A DNA stretch of 64,000 nucleotides from Pyrodictiaceae archaeon (lineage in GTDB: Archaea; Thermoproteota; Thermoprotei_A; Sulfolobales; Pyrodictiaceae). The stretch is from the NCBI GenBank assembly GCA_027036135.1, contig JALVSY010000007.1, positions 934,880 through 998,879 on the forward strand, in the 5' to 3' direction. The notes beneath the pieces were generated by a model. That model had not been told where the DNA came from. It made no database searches and saw only the letters and a list, made by a program, of their open reading frames with translations. Positions 7,959-17,627 of the stretch are shown here, in pieces (positions within the stretch are counted from its first letter, which is position 1; each line of letters begins with the position of its first letter). The translations under genes were made by a program, and so were the position numbers.

Positions 7959-10379
7959 TTGCCGCAAAAAATAGAGTTCATGCTCCTCGATTCAAGCTAT
8001 GAGATAATAGGCAAAGAACCAGTAATAGTACTCTGGGGCCTACTGCCCAGTGGTGAGCGCGCTGTTCTATTCGATAAGAGGTTTAGGCCTTACTTCTACG
8101 CATTACTAGCTAAGAATGCCACTGACTATGAGAAAGTTATGAGTCGTATTAGGGGGCTAAGTAAGCCCCCAAGCCCAATTATTGATGTAAGACTTCTTGA
8201 TAAAAAGTACTTTGGGAGGCCTCGCAAAGCTATCCGTGTAACAACGGTCATACCGGAGTACGTTAGGACCTATCGTGAGGAAGTCAGGCGTATCAATGAC
8301 GTTGAAGATGTCCTTGAAGCTGATATAAGGTTTGCAATGAGATACCTAATTGATAAACATTTGTTCCCATTTCACGTCTACGAGGTCGAAGTAGAAGAGA
8401 TAAAATCCTTGGCTGGGTATCGTGTACAAAAAGCGTTCAACATAGTATCGGATCCGAGGCCTCGAGAGGACGCGCCTATACAAAGCTACTTATCCATGCT
8501 CCGTGTCCTTGCGTTCGACATCGAGGTTTATAGTAAGCATGGAAGTCCTAACCCTAATACAGACCCAGTAATAATCATAGCTGTGATGGATTCCTCGGGG
8601 CAGAAGAAGCTTTTTGAAGCAGATGGATATGACGATAAAAAAGCTATAAGAGAGTTTATCAACTATGTGAAAAGTTTTGATCCAGACATTATTGTTGGAT
8701 ATAATAATAACGAGTTTGATTGGCCATACTTGCTTAATAGGGCTCATAGACTAGGAATAAAGCTTGACGTAACTAGGCGAGTAGGCGCTGAACCAACTAC
8801 GAGTGTTCACGGCCATATATCGGTTCCTGGTCGCCTGAACGTAGACCTATACGACTATGCTGAGGAAATGCATGAAATAAAGGTTAAGACTCTAGAAGAG
8901 GTAGCTGAGTACCTAGGCGTGATGAAGAAGAGCGAGCGAGTCCTAATAGATTGGTGGCGTATCCCCGAATACTGGGATGATCCCAAGAAACGCGACCTAC
9001 TACGCCAATACGCCTTGGACGATGTCGTCTCGACCTATGGGCTAGCGGAGAAGATGCTGCCGTTCGCTATCCAGTTATCAACAGTTACTGGTGTTCCACT
9101 GGACCAAGTTGGTGCTATGGGAGTAGGCTTTAGGCTAGAATGGTACCTTATTCGTGCAGCATACGACATGAATGAGCTTGTGCCTAATAGAGTAGAACGT
9201 AGAGAGGAGAGTTACCGCGGAGCTATAGTGCTTAAGCCGCTAAGAGGCGTTCACGAAAACATAGCTGTTCTGGACTTTAGCTCAATGTATCCAAACATAA
9301 TGATAAAGTACAATGTAGGCCCCGATACTATAGTTGATGATTCGGCTGAGTGCGAGAAATACGGTGGCTGCTATGTCGCCCCCGAGGTTGGGCATAGATT
9401 TCGCAAGGAGCCTCCAGGCTTCTTCAAAACCGTGCTGGTAAATCTGATATCTCTTAGGAAGAAGGTTAGAGAGGAAATGAAGAAGTATCCAGTTAATTCA
9501 CCGGAGTATCGGCTACTCGATGAGAGACAGAAGGCTCTCAAGGTATTAGCTAATGCTAGCTACGGGTACATGGGATGGACGGGTGCCCGGTGGTATTGTA
9601 GGAGATGCGCTGAAGCTGTAACAGCTTGGGGGAGAAACCTTATCCGCTCAGCTATAGAGTACGCACGTAAGCTAGGACTCAAGGTAATATACGGCGACAC
9701 GGACTCGCTCTTCGTGACATATGATCCCGAGAAGGTCAAGAAGCTTATAGAGTATGTTGAGAAGGAGCTAGGCTTCGAGATAAAAATAGACAAGATATAT
9801 AAGAGGGTATTCTTCACAGAGGCTAAGAAAAGATATGCAGGCATACTTGAGGATGGGCGAATAGATATTGTAGGGTTCGAGGCAGTTCGAGGCGACTGGT
9901 GTGAACTAGCCAAGGAAGTCCAGGCAACAACTGCTGAGATAGTCCTCAAGACGGGGAACGTGGATCAAGCTATAGAGTACGTTAGAAGAGTAATAAAGGA
10001 GCTTAGGGAAAGGAAAATACCTATAGAGAAGCTAATTATATGGAAAACTCTTAGCAAGAAACTAGACGAGTACGAGCATGAGGCCCCGCACGTAGTAGCT
10101 GCCAAGAGGATGCGAGATGCAGGATATGAAGTATCTCCCGGCGATAAAATAGGCTACGTGATAGTAAAAGGTCGAGGAAGCATATCAAGTCGCGCATACC
10201 CATACTTCATGGTAAAGCCCGAGGACATTGATGTAGAATATTACATTGATAGACAGATTATACCAGCAGCCCTAAGGATACTAGGCTACTTCGGGGTCAC
10301 CGAGAACCAGTTAAAGGCAGCTGCTGCGGCAGGCCAGCGGAGTCTATTCGAGTTCTTTACAGCTAAGAGAGGTAAGTGA
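7959..10379 (+). CDS. polB: Family B DNA polymerase
   Basis: This 806-residue replicative-type DNA polymerase carries the exonuclease motif AFDIEVYS (about residue 184) and GYNNNEFDWPYL (exo II region). Polymerase motif A is DFSSMYPNI (about 438), and motif C is YGDTDSLF (about 578). A cysteine pair follows motif A (CEKYGGC). The C-terminus ends with QRSLFEFF, a PCNA-interacting box. No inactivating change is seen in exonuclease or polymerase motifs. The start is probably TTG at 7959; an ATG at 7980 would shorten the protein by seven residues. It opens a replication-rich region and may be read together with the GTPase gene 90 bases downstream. Confidence 0.95.
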   Translation: MPQKIEFMLLDSSYEIIGKEPVIVLWGLLPSGERAVLFDKRFRPYFYALLAKNATDYEKVMSRIRGLSKPPSPIIDVRLLDKKYFGRPRKAIRVTTVIPEYVRTYREEVRRINDVEDVLEADIRFAMRYLIDKHLFPFHVYEVEVEEIKSLAGYRVQKAFNIVSDPRPREDAPIQSYLSMLRVLAFDIEVYSKHGSPNPNTDPVIIIAVMDSSGQKKLFEADGYDDKKAIREFINYVKSFDPDIIVGYNNNEFDWPYLLNRAHRLGIKLDVTRRVGAEPTTSVHGHISVPGRLNVDLYDYAEEMHEIKVKTLEEVAEYLGVMKKSERVLIDWWRIPEYWDDPKKRDLLRQYALDDVVSTYGLAEKMLPFAIQLSTVTGVPLDQVGAMGVGFRLEWYLIRAAYDMNELVPNRVERREESYRGAIVLKPLRGVHENIAVLDFSSMYPNIMIKYNVGPDTIVDDSAECEKYGGCYVAPEVGHRFRKEPPGFFKTVLVNLISLRKKVREEMKKYPVNSPEYRLLDERQKALKVLANASYGYMGWTGARWYCRRCAEAVTAWGRNLIRSAIEYARKLGLKVIYGDTDSLFVTYDPEKVKKLIEYVEKELGFEIKIDKIYKRVFFTEAKKRYAGILEDGRIDIVGFEAVRGDWCELAKEVQATTAEIVLKTGNVDQAIEYVRRVIKELRERKIPIEKLIIWKTLSKKLDEYEHEAPHVVAAKRMRDAGYEVSPGDKIGYVIVKGRGSISSRAYPYFMVKPEDIDVEYYIDRQIIPAALRILGYFGVTENQLKAAAAAGQRSLFEFFTAKRGK

Positions 10380-10467
10380 TCCCTTCTCACAAGGTATATT
10401 AGAGATCAGTGGTTAATTGTATTCCGTCGTAGAAAGGGGTATAGGGACGAGCCAGCGGTGGATAGCA

Positions 10468-11283
10468 ATGATACTAGCCTCGTGGAGATCACTTGTATGG
10501 GTTATACGGAGAGCTGATATAGTCTTAGAAGTAGTTGACGCACGAGATCCAATATCTACTCGTAGTCGCAGACTGGAGCGCCTCGTTGAGAGTATGGGAA
10601 AGAAACTAATAATAGTCATTAATAAAAGCGATCTTGTACCCCGAGATGTTGCCGAGAAATGGAAGAAGCTGTTTGAGAATAGGGGTTACAGAGCCGTTTA
10701 TATTGCTGCGAGAGACCATAAGGGTACAAGAAGGCTCCGTATAGCTATTAGAAGGGCAGCTACAAGCCTTCCCGCAATAGTCGCTGTGACGGGGTTCCCA
10801 AAGACAGGAAAGTCGAGCATCATAAATGCGCTAAAAGGGCGTCATAGCGCCTCTACAAGCCCCATTCCCGGAAGCCCGGGCTACACTACTCATGCTCAGC
10901 TCTATCGAATAGGAGAGAACTTATACATGGTAGATACACCGGGAGTTATTCCCGTTGAGGGCGGGCCTTTGGAAGCCATTATACGTGGTTATCCTCCTGA
11001 ACAGCTAAAGGACCCAGTTAGGCCAGCAGTAATACTTCTTGAAAAGGCTCTACGCTATAACCCTAGAAGCGTTAAGGATGCTTATGGCATTGACGAGAAA
11101 GATCCTTATAAGATACTTGAACTGATTGCCCTAAGACGTGGATGGCGCTATAAGAGTGATGGCGAACCTTTAATAGAAGAGGCTGCCCGTGTAGTTATAA
11201 GAGATTATCATAAAGGAAAGCTTCTCTTCTATGTACCTCCAGAGGAGTATCTAGTACGTGTCTCTAGGCATAGCCGGAGCTAA
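10468..11283 (+). CDS. Circularly permuted GTPase of the YlqF/MMR1-HSR1 type
   Basis: The GTPase motifs occur in permuted order. DARDP is followed by the G4 motif NKSDL (about residue 52 from this start), then the P-loop GFPKTGKSS and the G3 motif DTPG. This order is diagnostic of the YlqF/YawG family, whose members act in large ribosomal subunit assembly. I prefer the ATG at 10468, which has GGTGG eight bases upstream and begins directly before the conserved ADIVLEVVDARDP; a TTG at 10417 would add 17 residues. The gene lies between polB and the THEP1-type NTPase on the same strand, with a gap of 21 bases to the latter. Confidence 0.85.
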   Translation: MILASWRSLVWVIRRADIVLEVVDARDPISTRSRRLERLVESMGKKLIIVINKSDLVPRDVAEKWKKLFENRGYRAVYIAARDHKGTRRLRIAIRRAATSLPAIVAVTGFPKTGKSSIINALKGRHSASTSPIPGSPGYTTHAQLYRIGENLYMVDTPGVIPVEGGPLEAIIRGYPPEQLKDPVRPAVILLEKALRYNPRSVKDAYGIDEKDPYKILELIALRRGWRYKSDGEPLIEEAARVVIRDYHKGKLLFYVPPEEYLVRVSRHSRS

Positions 11284-11304
11284 TGCTGCGAGCGTGATGA
11301 AGCG

Positions 11305-11868
11305 TTGGCAACTAGTAAGCGGTTTGTAGTAATAACAGGGCGTCCGGGTGTTGGGAAGACCACGCTCGTTAAGCGTGTTCTAGAAAGGCTTGCTTCTGAC
11401 GGCATCTCTGTTATCGGTTTCTATTGCCCCGAGGTCCGAGTAGGTGGCAGAAGAATAGGTTTTCGCATCGAGAGCCTTGATGGAAGGGTGTCAGGCTGGC
11501 TTGCCAAGATAAGTGGATGTGATGGTCCCATGGTAGGACGTTATACTACTTGTAGGGAGGCGGAAAAGGTCGCGGAGGATGCTCTAAGAGGTCTAGTCCG
11601 CGCTGACCTAGTTATTATAGACGAGATAGGTCCTATGGAGTTAAGACTTCCCGGAATACGTAGGGTAATTCTCAACGTTATTAAGTCCGAGAAGCCTGGT
11701 GTCTTTGTTGCGCACTATCGCTTGAGGGATCCCGAGATTCTCCCAGTTCTTAAGACAAAGGGGTACTGGTTCGAAGTAACCCCTGAGAACCGTGACAGAC
11801 TTGTTGACGAAGTTTATGCTATTGCTAAAGACCTTGTAAGCAAAGTTAGGGCAAGAGAGTCAAGTTAA
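11305..11868 (+). CDS. THEP1-type nucleoside-triphosphatase
   Basis: The 187-residue product has the P-loop GRPGVGKTTL near the N-terminus and a Walker B element VIIDEIGPMEL, the latter being typical of the THEP1 family of small NTPases. A cysteine-containing middle segment also fits the family. THEP1 proteins hydrolyse NTPs in vitro; their cellular role is not established. The start is TTG at 11305; an ATG a few bases upstream is in another frame. It follows the permuted GTPase closely and is probably co-transcribed with it. Confidence 0.85.
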   Translation: MATSKRFVVITGRPGVGKTTLVKRVLERLASDGISVIGFYCPEVRVGGRRIGFRIESLDGRVSGWLAKISGCDGPMVGRYTTCREAEKVAEDALRGLVRADLVIIDEIGPMELRLPGIRRVILNVIKSEKPGVFVAHYRLRDPEILPVLKTKGYWFEVTPENRDRLVDEVYAIAKDLVSKVRARESS

Positions 11869-11908
11869 TATAGATAGTCGTGTAGCAAGCAAGAGAATCA
11901 TAACTTAT

Positions 11909-11988
11909 GGGGCGGGATGCCCGCGCGTTCCAGCGCTGATAGTATGATGTTGTTGCTATAGTACTTCCGCCCCCGGGTACCGCCCACA
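11909..11988 (+). ncRNA. Candidate small guide RNA with kink-loop-like boxes
   Basis: In the 175-base gap between the NTPase and the next gene, GGGGCGG (11909-11915) can pair with CCGCCCC (11967-11973) or, as GGGCGG, with CCGCCC (11980-11985), which is followed at once by ACA (11986-11988). Inside lie CTGA (11936-11939), five bases, and TGATG (11945-11949). This is the D'-spacer-C' arrangement that forms an L7Ae-binding kink-loop, and it is flanked by CAGCG and TGTTG that can pair with wobble. The combination of kink-loop and stem plus ACA points to an H/ACA RNA, or less likely a degenerate C/D RNA. It rests on manual pairing only. Confidence 0.35.
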
Positions 11989-12043
11989 AGGGATTAGCAT
12001 TAAAAGCTGTAGTCCGGGTGCTAGGGAGTGGGGGTAGGTAGTA

Positions 12044-12328
12044 ATGGCGAACGAGAAGTGTAAAGAATATATAGTGGTCATTGGGGAGAAGCAAATTTTC
12101 ATTACTCCAGAGATACTCAAGGTCATACATGAGTACTTGCACCGTCCTATGAGCCTTGAAGAGCTAGCGAAGAAGCTGGGGCTTGAGACATGGGAGGAGG
12201 CTTATGAGTTCATTAAGAGAGTTCCTGCATGGATTATGTGGATGCCCGTGAACCTATGGAGGCTTCGTTTGGAGAAAGAAGGCTGCCTCGAACTCTTTGA
12301 AGGTGTGGAGCAAAGCGGAGAAGAGTAA
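12044..12328 (+). CDS. Small conserved-looking protein of unknown function
   Basis: I do not recognise this 94-residue protein. It is acidic and mostly helical, with a segment SLEELAKKLGLETWEEA that looks like a helix-turn-helix or winged-helix element, followed by a tryptophan-rich stretch (WIMWMPVNLW). The start ATG at 12044 is preceded by GGGGGTAGG, a plausible ribosome binding site. It lies on the plus strand immediately before the convergent mcm gene, so its stop is 21 bases from the mcm stop. Position in a replication cluster hints at a regulatory or replication-linked role, but nothing in the sequence demonstrates it. Confidence 0.65.
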   Translation: MANEKCKEYIVVIGEKQIFITPEILKVIHEYLHRPMSLEELAKKLGLETWEEAYEFIKRVPAWIMWMPVNLWRLRLEKEGCLELFEGVEQSGEE

Positions 12329-12349
12329 AACTGTATTTACTACTATTCC

Positions 12350-14443
12350 TTAGCGGACTATAGCGTAGCATCCAAGGCTCTTTTCGTAAATTATTCCGTC
12401 GCGTCTCATAGTCTTTATTGCCTCTTCCACTATGTTTGATTCTATACCCTCACTTAGTGCCCTCTTTTGTATGTCTCTGAGCTTTGCGCACCCTTCTTCA
12501 CTCTCGGATTCTAGCTGCTCTATTATCTCCATCACTCTTGTAAACTTCTCTTGCTTGCTTCGCGGCTTCCCAGTCATGATTATGTCTATATCTATCTTGC
12601 CGCTCTCTATGTCAAGACCCGCGCTTTCAAGGAATGCTTTCATGAGTCTTATTGCTGCTTCTGCATCCTCTACTGTTACTTCGTTCCTAAGTGCCATCCT
12701 GGCGTGAGCCTCGGCCAGCCTCACAAGTGCTTCGAGCTGCCTCAACGTAATCGGTATAGCTCCGTCAGCTGACTCTAGGCTCATTCTCCTCATCTGGACA
12801 TAGAAGTCCTCTATTAGCTTGATAGCTTCACTTGTGAGACGTGGCCTCACATAACGCCTAGCATAACTGATGTACTTCTTCAATAGCTCTGGCTCAATTT
12901 CCGGCTTAACTTTCTCAGTCTCTTTATGCACTTGTAGTATGTGATGCGCTACTCTCCTATCCTCCTCCGGGTTCGGTTTATCCTTGAGAATGAATATTAA
13001 ATCAAATCTCGAGAGTATAGTAACCGGTAGGTTTATGTTATCGGCAAGAGTACGATTTGTCAAATATCTCCCAAACTTGGGGTTCCCGGCTGCTATTACT
13101 GTTGTCCTCGCGTTCAGCCTAGCAACTATACCTGCCTTTGCTATGCTGACTGTCTGCTGCTCCATTGCCTCGTGTATGGCGACACGGTCTTCGTCTCTCA
13201 TCTTGTCTATCTCATCTATTGCTGCAACGCCACCATCTGCTAATACAAGCGCACCAGCTTCAAGATAATATTCGCCCGTGGCTTTGTCTCGTATTACTGC
13301 TGCTGTTAGACCAGCTGCTGTTGCTCCTTTACCCGTTGTATATATTCCTCGGGGTGCTATACGTGCAACATATTGGAGTAGCTGGCTCTTAGCAGTTCCA
13401 GGATCACCTACGATCAATACATGTATGTCTCCCCTAATCCGTGTTCCGTCAGGAGTTACTTTCGGTACACCGCCGAAGAGCGCTAATGCAATAGCCTCCT
13501 TTATGTCCCAGTGCCCGTATATTGCGGGCGCGATACTAGCGACAATCTTCTTATGTATCCACGGATCTCTAGCAAGCGTCTTTATTCGTTCCTCGTCTTC
13601 ACGTGTTATTACTACTTCTTCTAGAAGCTTCTGGGATACCTCTAGGTGAATAGCATCTATGTATAAGTCATAAATCGCCTTCTTTTTAGCAGAGTCAGGT
13701 CTAACGCGCACAACTCCAACAATTGTTACCCTATCGCCGGGTCTTGCACTATCAACTAGCTCATCTTGTAATACCACTTCGATGCTTCGCGGTAACTGCC
13801 CTGGGGGGATCTCCTCCGGCCTTTCTTGTAGCACTATTCTTTGCCAATCTATGAGCTTAGACTTCTCGGGTATTAGGCGGAAGGTGCCGCTAGCGCTTCC
13901 ACATACCGGGCACGCTGGGGGCTTCTCCAGGACCTCGCCTACTAGCTCTCCTTCGGGAGGCCATTCAAATTCGTGGCATCCTTGATCCTTTGTACAGTGC
14001 ATGAAGACGGCCTTAGTTATTTTCTCTTTTATCGGTGTTGCTCTTACCAATATGCCTTCAAGCATTACTAGTTTACCTATGTATTCGCTCCGTAGTCTTC
14101 GGAGTGGTAGTGTTCTTGGCAGAGCTCGTACCCTTATATAGAATTTCTCGATAGATTCGGCATACTCTGGAGCTTCTGACTCAATAAACTCCTTTAGGGC
14201 CTCGCTTGCCTGTCTTAGAACCTCGTCGGGGGAATCTATTAGAAGCCTAGCAAGCTTGTTATCAAAGATATATAGGTCGTTGTACTCCACAATTAGGCTT
14301 TTCTGGCCCATTGTTATCATTTGTCTTACTCTCTCTCGGTACTTGTAATTCCCGTTACGATCCCTAAAGCTCCTTAAGAATTCGAAGAATCGCTCCTTGG
14401 CATCTATTATTGATTCCTCGAGGATTCCTGGTATGCTTTGCAC
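12350..14443 (-). CDS. mcm: Replicative helicase MCM
   Basis: The 697-residue protein is the archaeal MCM, the hexameric 3'-5' helicase that unwinds DNA at the fork. The N-terminal domain contains a zinc-binding cluster (HCTKDQGCHEF, later CPVCG). The AAA+ core shows Walker A GDPGTAKSQ, Walker B AIDEIDKM and a sensor-1 asparagine (IAAGNPKFG); the conserved arginine-finger segment LSRFDLIF follows. A C-terminal winged helix completes the usual layout. The start is GTG at 14443. Upstream, in the same direction and 74 bases away, lies gins23, giving the gins23-mcm arrangement known from Sulfolobus. Confidence 0.96.
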   Translation of the reverse strand: MQSIPGILEESIIDAKERFFEFLRSFRDRNGNYKYRERVRQMITMGQKSLIVEYNDLYIFDNKLARLLIDSPDEVLRQASEALKEFIESEAPEYAESIEKFYIRVRALPRTLPLRRLRSEYIGKLVMLEGILVRATPIKEKITKAVFMHCTKDQGCHEFEWPPEGELVGEVLEKPPACPVCGSASGTFRLIPEKSKLIDWQRIVLQERPEEIPPGQLPRSIEVVLQDELVDSARPGDRVTIVGVVRVRPDSAKKKAIYDLYIDAIHLEVSQKLLEEVVITREDEERIKTLARDPWIHKKIVASIAPAIYGHWDIKEAIALALFGGVPKVTPDGTRIRGDIHVLIVGDPGTAKSQLLQYVARIAPRGIYTTGKGATAAGLTAAVIRDKATGEYYLEAGALVLADGGVAAIDEIDKMRDEDRVAIHEAMEQQTVSIAKAGIVARLNARTTVIAAGNPKFGRYLTNRTLADNINLPVTILSRFDLIFILKDKPNPEEDRRVAHHILQVHKETEKVKPEIEPELLKKYISYARRYVRPRLTSEAIKLIEDFYVQMRRMSLESADGAIPITLRQLEALVRLAEAHARMALRNEVTVEDAEAAIRLMKAFLESAGLDIESGKIDIDIIMTGKPRSKQEKFTRVMEIIEQLESESEEGCAKLRDIQKRALSEGIESNIVEEAIKTMRRDGIIYEKSLGCYAIVR

Positions 14444-14517
14444 GGCCCTCTATGCCCCTCTGACTAAGTGTGCATAAATAATACCCTTTATCTCGTTCAC
14501 GGGTCGTTGCTATACCG

Positions 14518-15081
14518 CTATGCTGGCTTGGGCAGTATCTTGTTCTTCCATTCTCGTAGCACTTGGCTGAAATACGTTAATAGAAGAGTCTCTTCTGGCG
14601 CCAGCCTCGAGGACAGCTCAGCTATACTTGTTGGGCTCCTAAGACTCTGCAATATCATCGTCAAGCGCTTATCAACGATATCGACAAGGTACTGTGCCAT
14701 CTTCTGGCTCTCTTCGAAAAGTGCTGGATTAAGCTCTCTTCTAGCTCTCTCCTCTAAGTCTCTTATCACCGTCTTAGCCTCTTGGTAAAAATATTGAGGT
14801 AGTGGCTCGAGATCTGAGGGTGTTTTTGCACTAACTACTGAGAAATGGAGCCGCGCAATATCCTCAAGAGTTATTGGTGTTTCAATGAGCTTTGCCAGTT
14901 CCTTTGCCGCTAGTTGTTTAGCTAGCCAATATGGTAACTCGGTTTCAACTCCTTTTTGTAGCTCGATCTTTTGTCCATCGATTTCAAGCACTCCAGCATC
15001 CTTAAGTATCATTGTACGAACTGGCCTGAGCAGGTACTCGAACTCTAGGATCTCAAGCTCTATGCTAAGCCTTGATTCCAA
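14518..15081 (-). CDS. gins23: GINS complex subunit, Gins23 type
   Basis: The 187-residue product has a short beta-rich N-terminal part followed by a helical domain beginning at about residue 50 (LPYWLAKQLAAKELAKL). This B-then-A domain order marks the archaeal Gins23 (Psf2/Psf3-like) subunit rather than Gins51. GINS links MCM to Cdc45/RecJ-like protein and primase in the replisome. The start is TTG at 15081, preceded by AGGGGCT. It is upstream of mcm in the same direction, a pairing conserved in other crenarchaea, which strongly supports the assignment. Sequence similarity within the GINS family is low, so subunit type rests on domain order and neighbour. Confidence 0.82.
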   Translation of the reverse strand: MESRLSIELEILEFEYLLRPVRTMILKDAGVLEIDGQKIELQKGVETELPYWLAKQLAAKELAKLIETPITLEDIARLHFSVVSAKTPSDLEPLPQYFYQEAKTVIRDLEERARRELNPALFEESQKMAQYLVDIVDKRLTMILQSLRSPTSIAELSSRLAPEETLLLTYFSQVLREWKNKILPKPA

Positions 15082-15168
15082 GTCCTAGCCCCTTACCAGT
15101 GTTTTTCAGGGCTCGTTGCCCTAAAATAGGCGTTAGGTAATATTAGCTGTAATTCGGGCTGGTAACCC

Positions 15169-16152
15169 TTGTCAAGTATTGCTGAACTCCTTTGGGCAGA
15201 GAAATATAGGCCTAGATCCCTTGATGAAATAGTGAATCAAGAGGAAATTGTTAAAAGGCTTAAGAAGTTTGTTGAAGAGAGAAACATGCCTCATCTTTTA
15301 TTCGTAGGCCCGCCGGGCACTGGTAAGACTACTGCAGCGCATGCCCTAGCACATGATCTCTACGGCGAGAACTATCTTCAGTATATGTTGGAGCTTAATG
15401 CAAGCGATGAGAGGGGAATAGATACTATTAGGACAAAGGTAAAGGAATTTGCACGTAGTAGAACACCTCCCGGTGTTCCCTTTAAGATAGTCTTGCTCGA
15501 TGAAGCAGACAATATGACTGCCGATGCTCAACAAGCCTTGCGTCGATTAATGGAAATGTATACTGCCAGTACCAGGTTCATACTTATTGCCAACTTTCCT
15601 AGTAAGATAATAGAGCCTATACAATCGAGGTGTGCATTGTTCCGTTTTACTCCACTGAAGAAAGAAGATGTTATTGCAAGGCTCAAGTGGATATGTGAGC
15701 AAGAGAAGTGTAAGTACACCGAGGAAGGGCTTGAGACCATTTACGAGATAAGCGAGGGCGATATGCGCAGAGCTATTAACGTTCTCCAAGCAGCCGCAGC
15801 TATAGGAACAGTCACGCCCGATATAGTCTACAAGGTAGTTGGGCTAGCTCATCCTCGCGAGATAAGAGAAATGATAAAGTTAGCATTAGATGGCCAGTTC
15901 CAGAGGGCGAGGGATCAGCTACGTCAACTCATGATAAACTATGGCCTCAGTGGTGTTGATGTTATTAAGCAGATTCATAGAGAAATATTTAGCCAAGAGC
16001 TTAAGCTCCCCGAGGAACTAAGGGTTATGATAGCTGATTATGCTGGTGAAATACAGTTCCGCCTCGTGGAGGGCGCGGATGACGAGATACAGCTTAGCGC
16101 TTTCTTAGCATGGCTTACGCTACTCGGCCAAAAGATGCGAGCAACTTCGTAG
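15169..16152 (+). CDS. rfcS: Replication factor C small subunit
   Basis: This 327-residue AAA+ clamp-loader subunit has Walker A GPPGTGKTTA (about residues 46-55), Walker B LLDEADNM and the SRC motif (context PIQSRCALFRF), all standard for RFC small subunits. The heteropentamer of one large and four small subunits loads PCNA onto primed DNA. The start is TTG at 15169. The gene is divergent from gins23 with an 87-base gap that must hold both promoters, and it is followed after 38 bases by rfcL. Confidence 0.96.
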   Translation: MSSIAELLWAEKYRPRSLDEIVNQEEIVKRLKKFVEERNMPHLLFVGPPGTGKTTAAHALAHDLYGENYLQYMLELNASDERGIDTIRTKVKEFARSRTPPGVPFKIVLLDEADNMTADAQQALRRLMEMYTASTRFILIANFPSKIIEPIQSRCALFRFTPLKKEDVIARLKWICEQEKCKYTEEGLETIYEISEGDMRRAINVLQAAAAIGTVTPDIVYKVVGLAHPREIREMIKLALDGQFQRARDQLRQLMINYGLSGVDVIKQIHREIFSQELKLPEELRVMIADYAGEIQFRLVEGADDEIQLSAFLAWLTLLGQKMRATS

Positions 16153-16190
16153 CAATACTCTCTTTATCTCGAGAGCTTAGGTGACATCTT

Positions 16191-17627
16191 TTGAGCCAAA
16201 GAATACCATGGGTTATAAAGTATAGGCCTAAACGTATAGCTGATGTTGCTAATCAAGACCAAGCAAAGGAGAAGTTTATTCCTTGGCTAAGGCAATGGTT
16301 GCAGGGACGCCCTCCGGAAAAGAAAGCAGCTCTCTTCTACGGCCCAGCGGGTGTCGGTAAAACAAGCCTTGTCGAGGCTGCGGCACATGAGTATGGGTTA
16401 GAACTCATAGAGATGAACGCATCAGATTTTAGGAGAAAAGAGGATATTGAACGCATAGCAAAGGTCGCTGCTACTCAGATGAGCTTGTTTGGGCGCCGCA
16501 AGATAATACTACTGGATGAAGTCGATGGTATATCAGGTACAGCTGATAGGGGAGGGCTTGACGCTATACTCGAACTCATCAAGATCACTAAGCACCCAAT
16601 AGTTATGACGGCTAATGATCCCTGGGACCAGAAGCTTCGTCCACTACGTGAGGCCTCATTAATGATACCTTTTAATAGGCTTAGCGAGCGCTACGTTGTC
16701 CAAGTTCTTAAGAGAATATGTGCAGCAGAGAGCATAGAATGCGAAGATGCAGCACTAAAGTATATTGCACAGAGATGTGAGGGAGACCTTAGATCAGCCA
16801 TTAATGATTTACAAGCTATAGCAGAGGGCTACGGCAAAGTAACTCTAGACATAGTAAGGAACCTTGTAGTATCTAGGGATAGACAGTACACGCCGTGGGA
16901 GATGCTCCGGAACCTGTTTATGTCAAAGTATGCTTGGCAAGCAAAACGCGCTGTAACGCACACGGATTTAGACTATGAAACCATTCTCCAATGGATTAAC
17001 GAAAATATACCGAACCAGTATACAGACCCAGAAGATGTATGGAGAGCATTTGAGTCATTGGCGAGAGCCGATATGTATCTCGGCAGGATTAAACGTACTC
17101 TCTCATGGGACTTGTTATCCTACGTCTTTGACTTAGCAGGGCCTGGAGTAGCTCTGGCTAGGAAAAAGAGTAAGTTCCGATGGGCTAAGTACTCTTTTCC
17201 CCAAAAGATAATGCTCCTTGCTAAGACGAAGGAGATGCGTGAAGTAAGAGAGACGTTGGCTGATGCTATTGCAAAACGTATACATACGTCGAGAACCACA
17301 GTAAAGCGAGAGGTATTGCCCTATCTCATGATAATATTCCGGGAGAGACCTGACTATGCTGCGAGGATAGCCATAGGGTATAACCTAACAGATAACATGA
17401 TTAAGTATCTCGCGGGCCCTCTATACTCACGGGTCAAGGAGCATATTAACATGCTATTATTACGTATGGAGAAGCCTGCTACAGCATCAACGAGGGTAGA
17501 GACGAGAGCAACACAGATTCAGACTAAGAGCGAAGAGGCCAGTACTAGTAAGGCTCGGAGAGCTACCAGGAGGTCAAGTAGACGGAGAAGAAAGGGAGGC
17601 GGGACTCAAACCACCCTGCCCTTATGA
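16191..17627 (+). CDS. rfcL: Replication factor C large subunit
   Basis: The 478-residue protein begins with PWVIKYRPK and has Walker [11 protein letters not shown] (about residue 50) and Walker B LLDEVDGI; the SRC motif is absent, as expected for the large subunit. A helical collar domain follows, then a basic tail of arginines and lysines, ending in QTTLPL, a shortened PCNA-interacting box. The start is TTG at 16191, with AGGTGA eight bases upstream. It forms an operon with rfcS. The last 6 bases overlap the end of the convergent moaC. Confidence 0.95.
   Translation: MSQRIPWVIKYRPKRIADVANQDQAKEKFIPWLRQWLQGRPPEKKAALFYGPAGVGKTSLVEAAAHEYGLELIEMNASDFRRKEDIERIAKVAATQMSLFGRRKIILLDEVDGISGTADRGGLDAILELIKITKHPIVMTANDPWDQKLRPLREASLMIPFNRLSERYVVQVLKRICAAESIECEDAALKYIAQRCEGDLRSAINDLQAIAEGYGKVTLDIVRNLVVSRDRQYTPWEMLRNLFMSKYAWQAKRAVTHTDLDYETILQWINENIPNQYTDPEDVWRAFESLARADMYLGRIKRTLSWDLLSYVFDLAGPGVALARKKSKFRWAKYSFPQKIMLLAKTKEMREVRETLADAIAKRIHTSRTTVKREVLPYLMIIFRERPDYAARIAIGYNLTDNMIKYLAGPLYSRVKEHINMLLLRMEKPATASTRVETRATQIQTKSEEASTSKARRATRRSSRRRRKGGGTQTTLPL

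Noticed and set aside
12432-13985. Several plus-strand open frames opposite mcm
   Set aside because: They are biased, serine- and proline-rich shadows of the mcm reading frame and have no ribosome binding sites.
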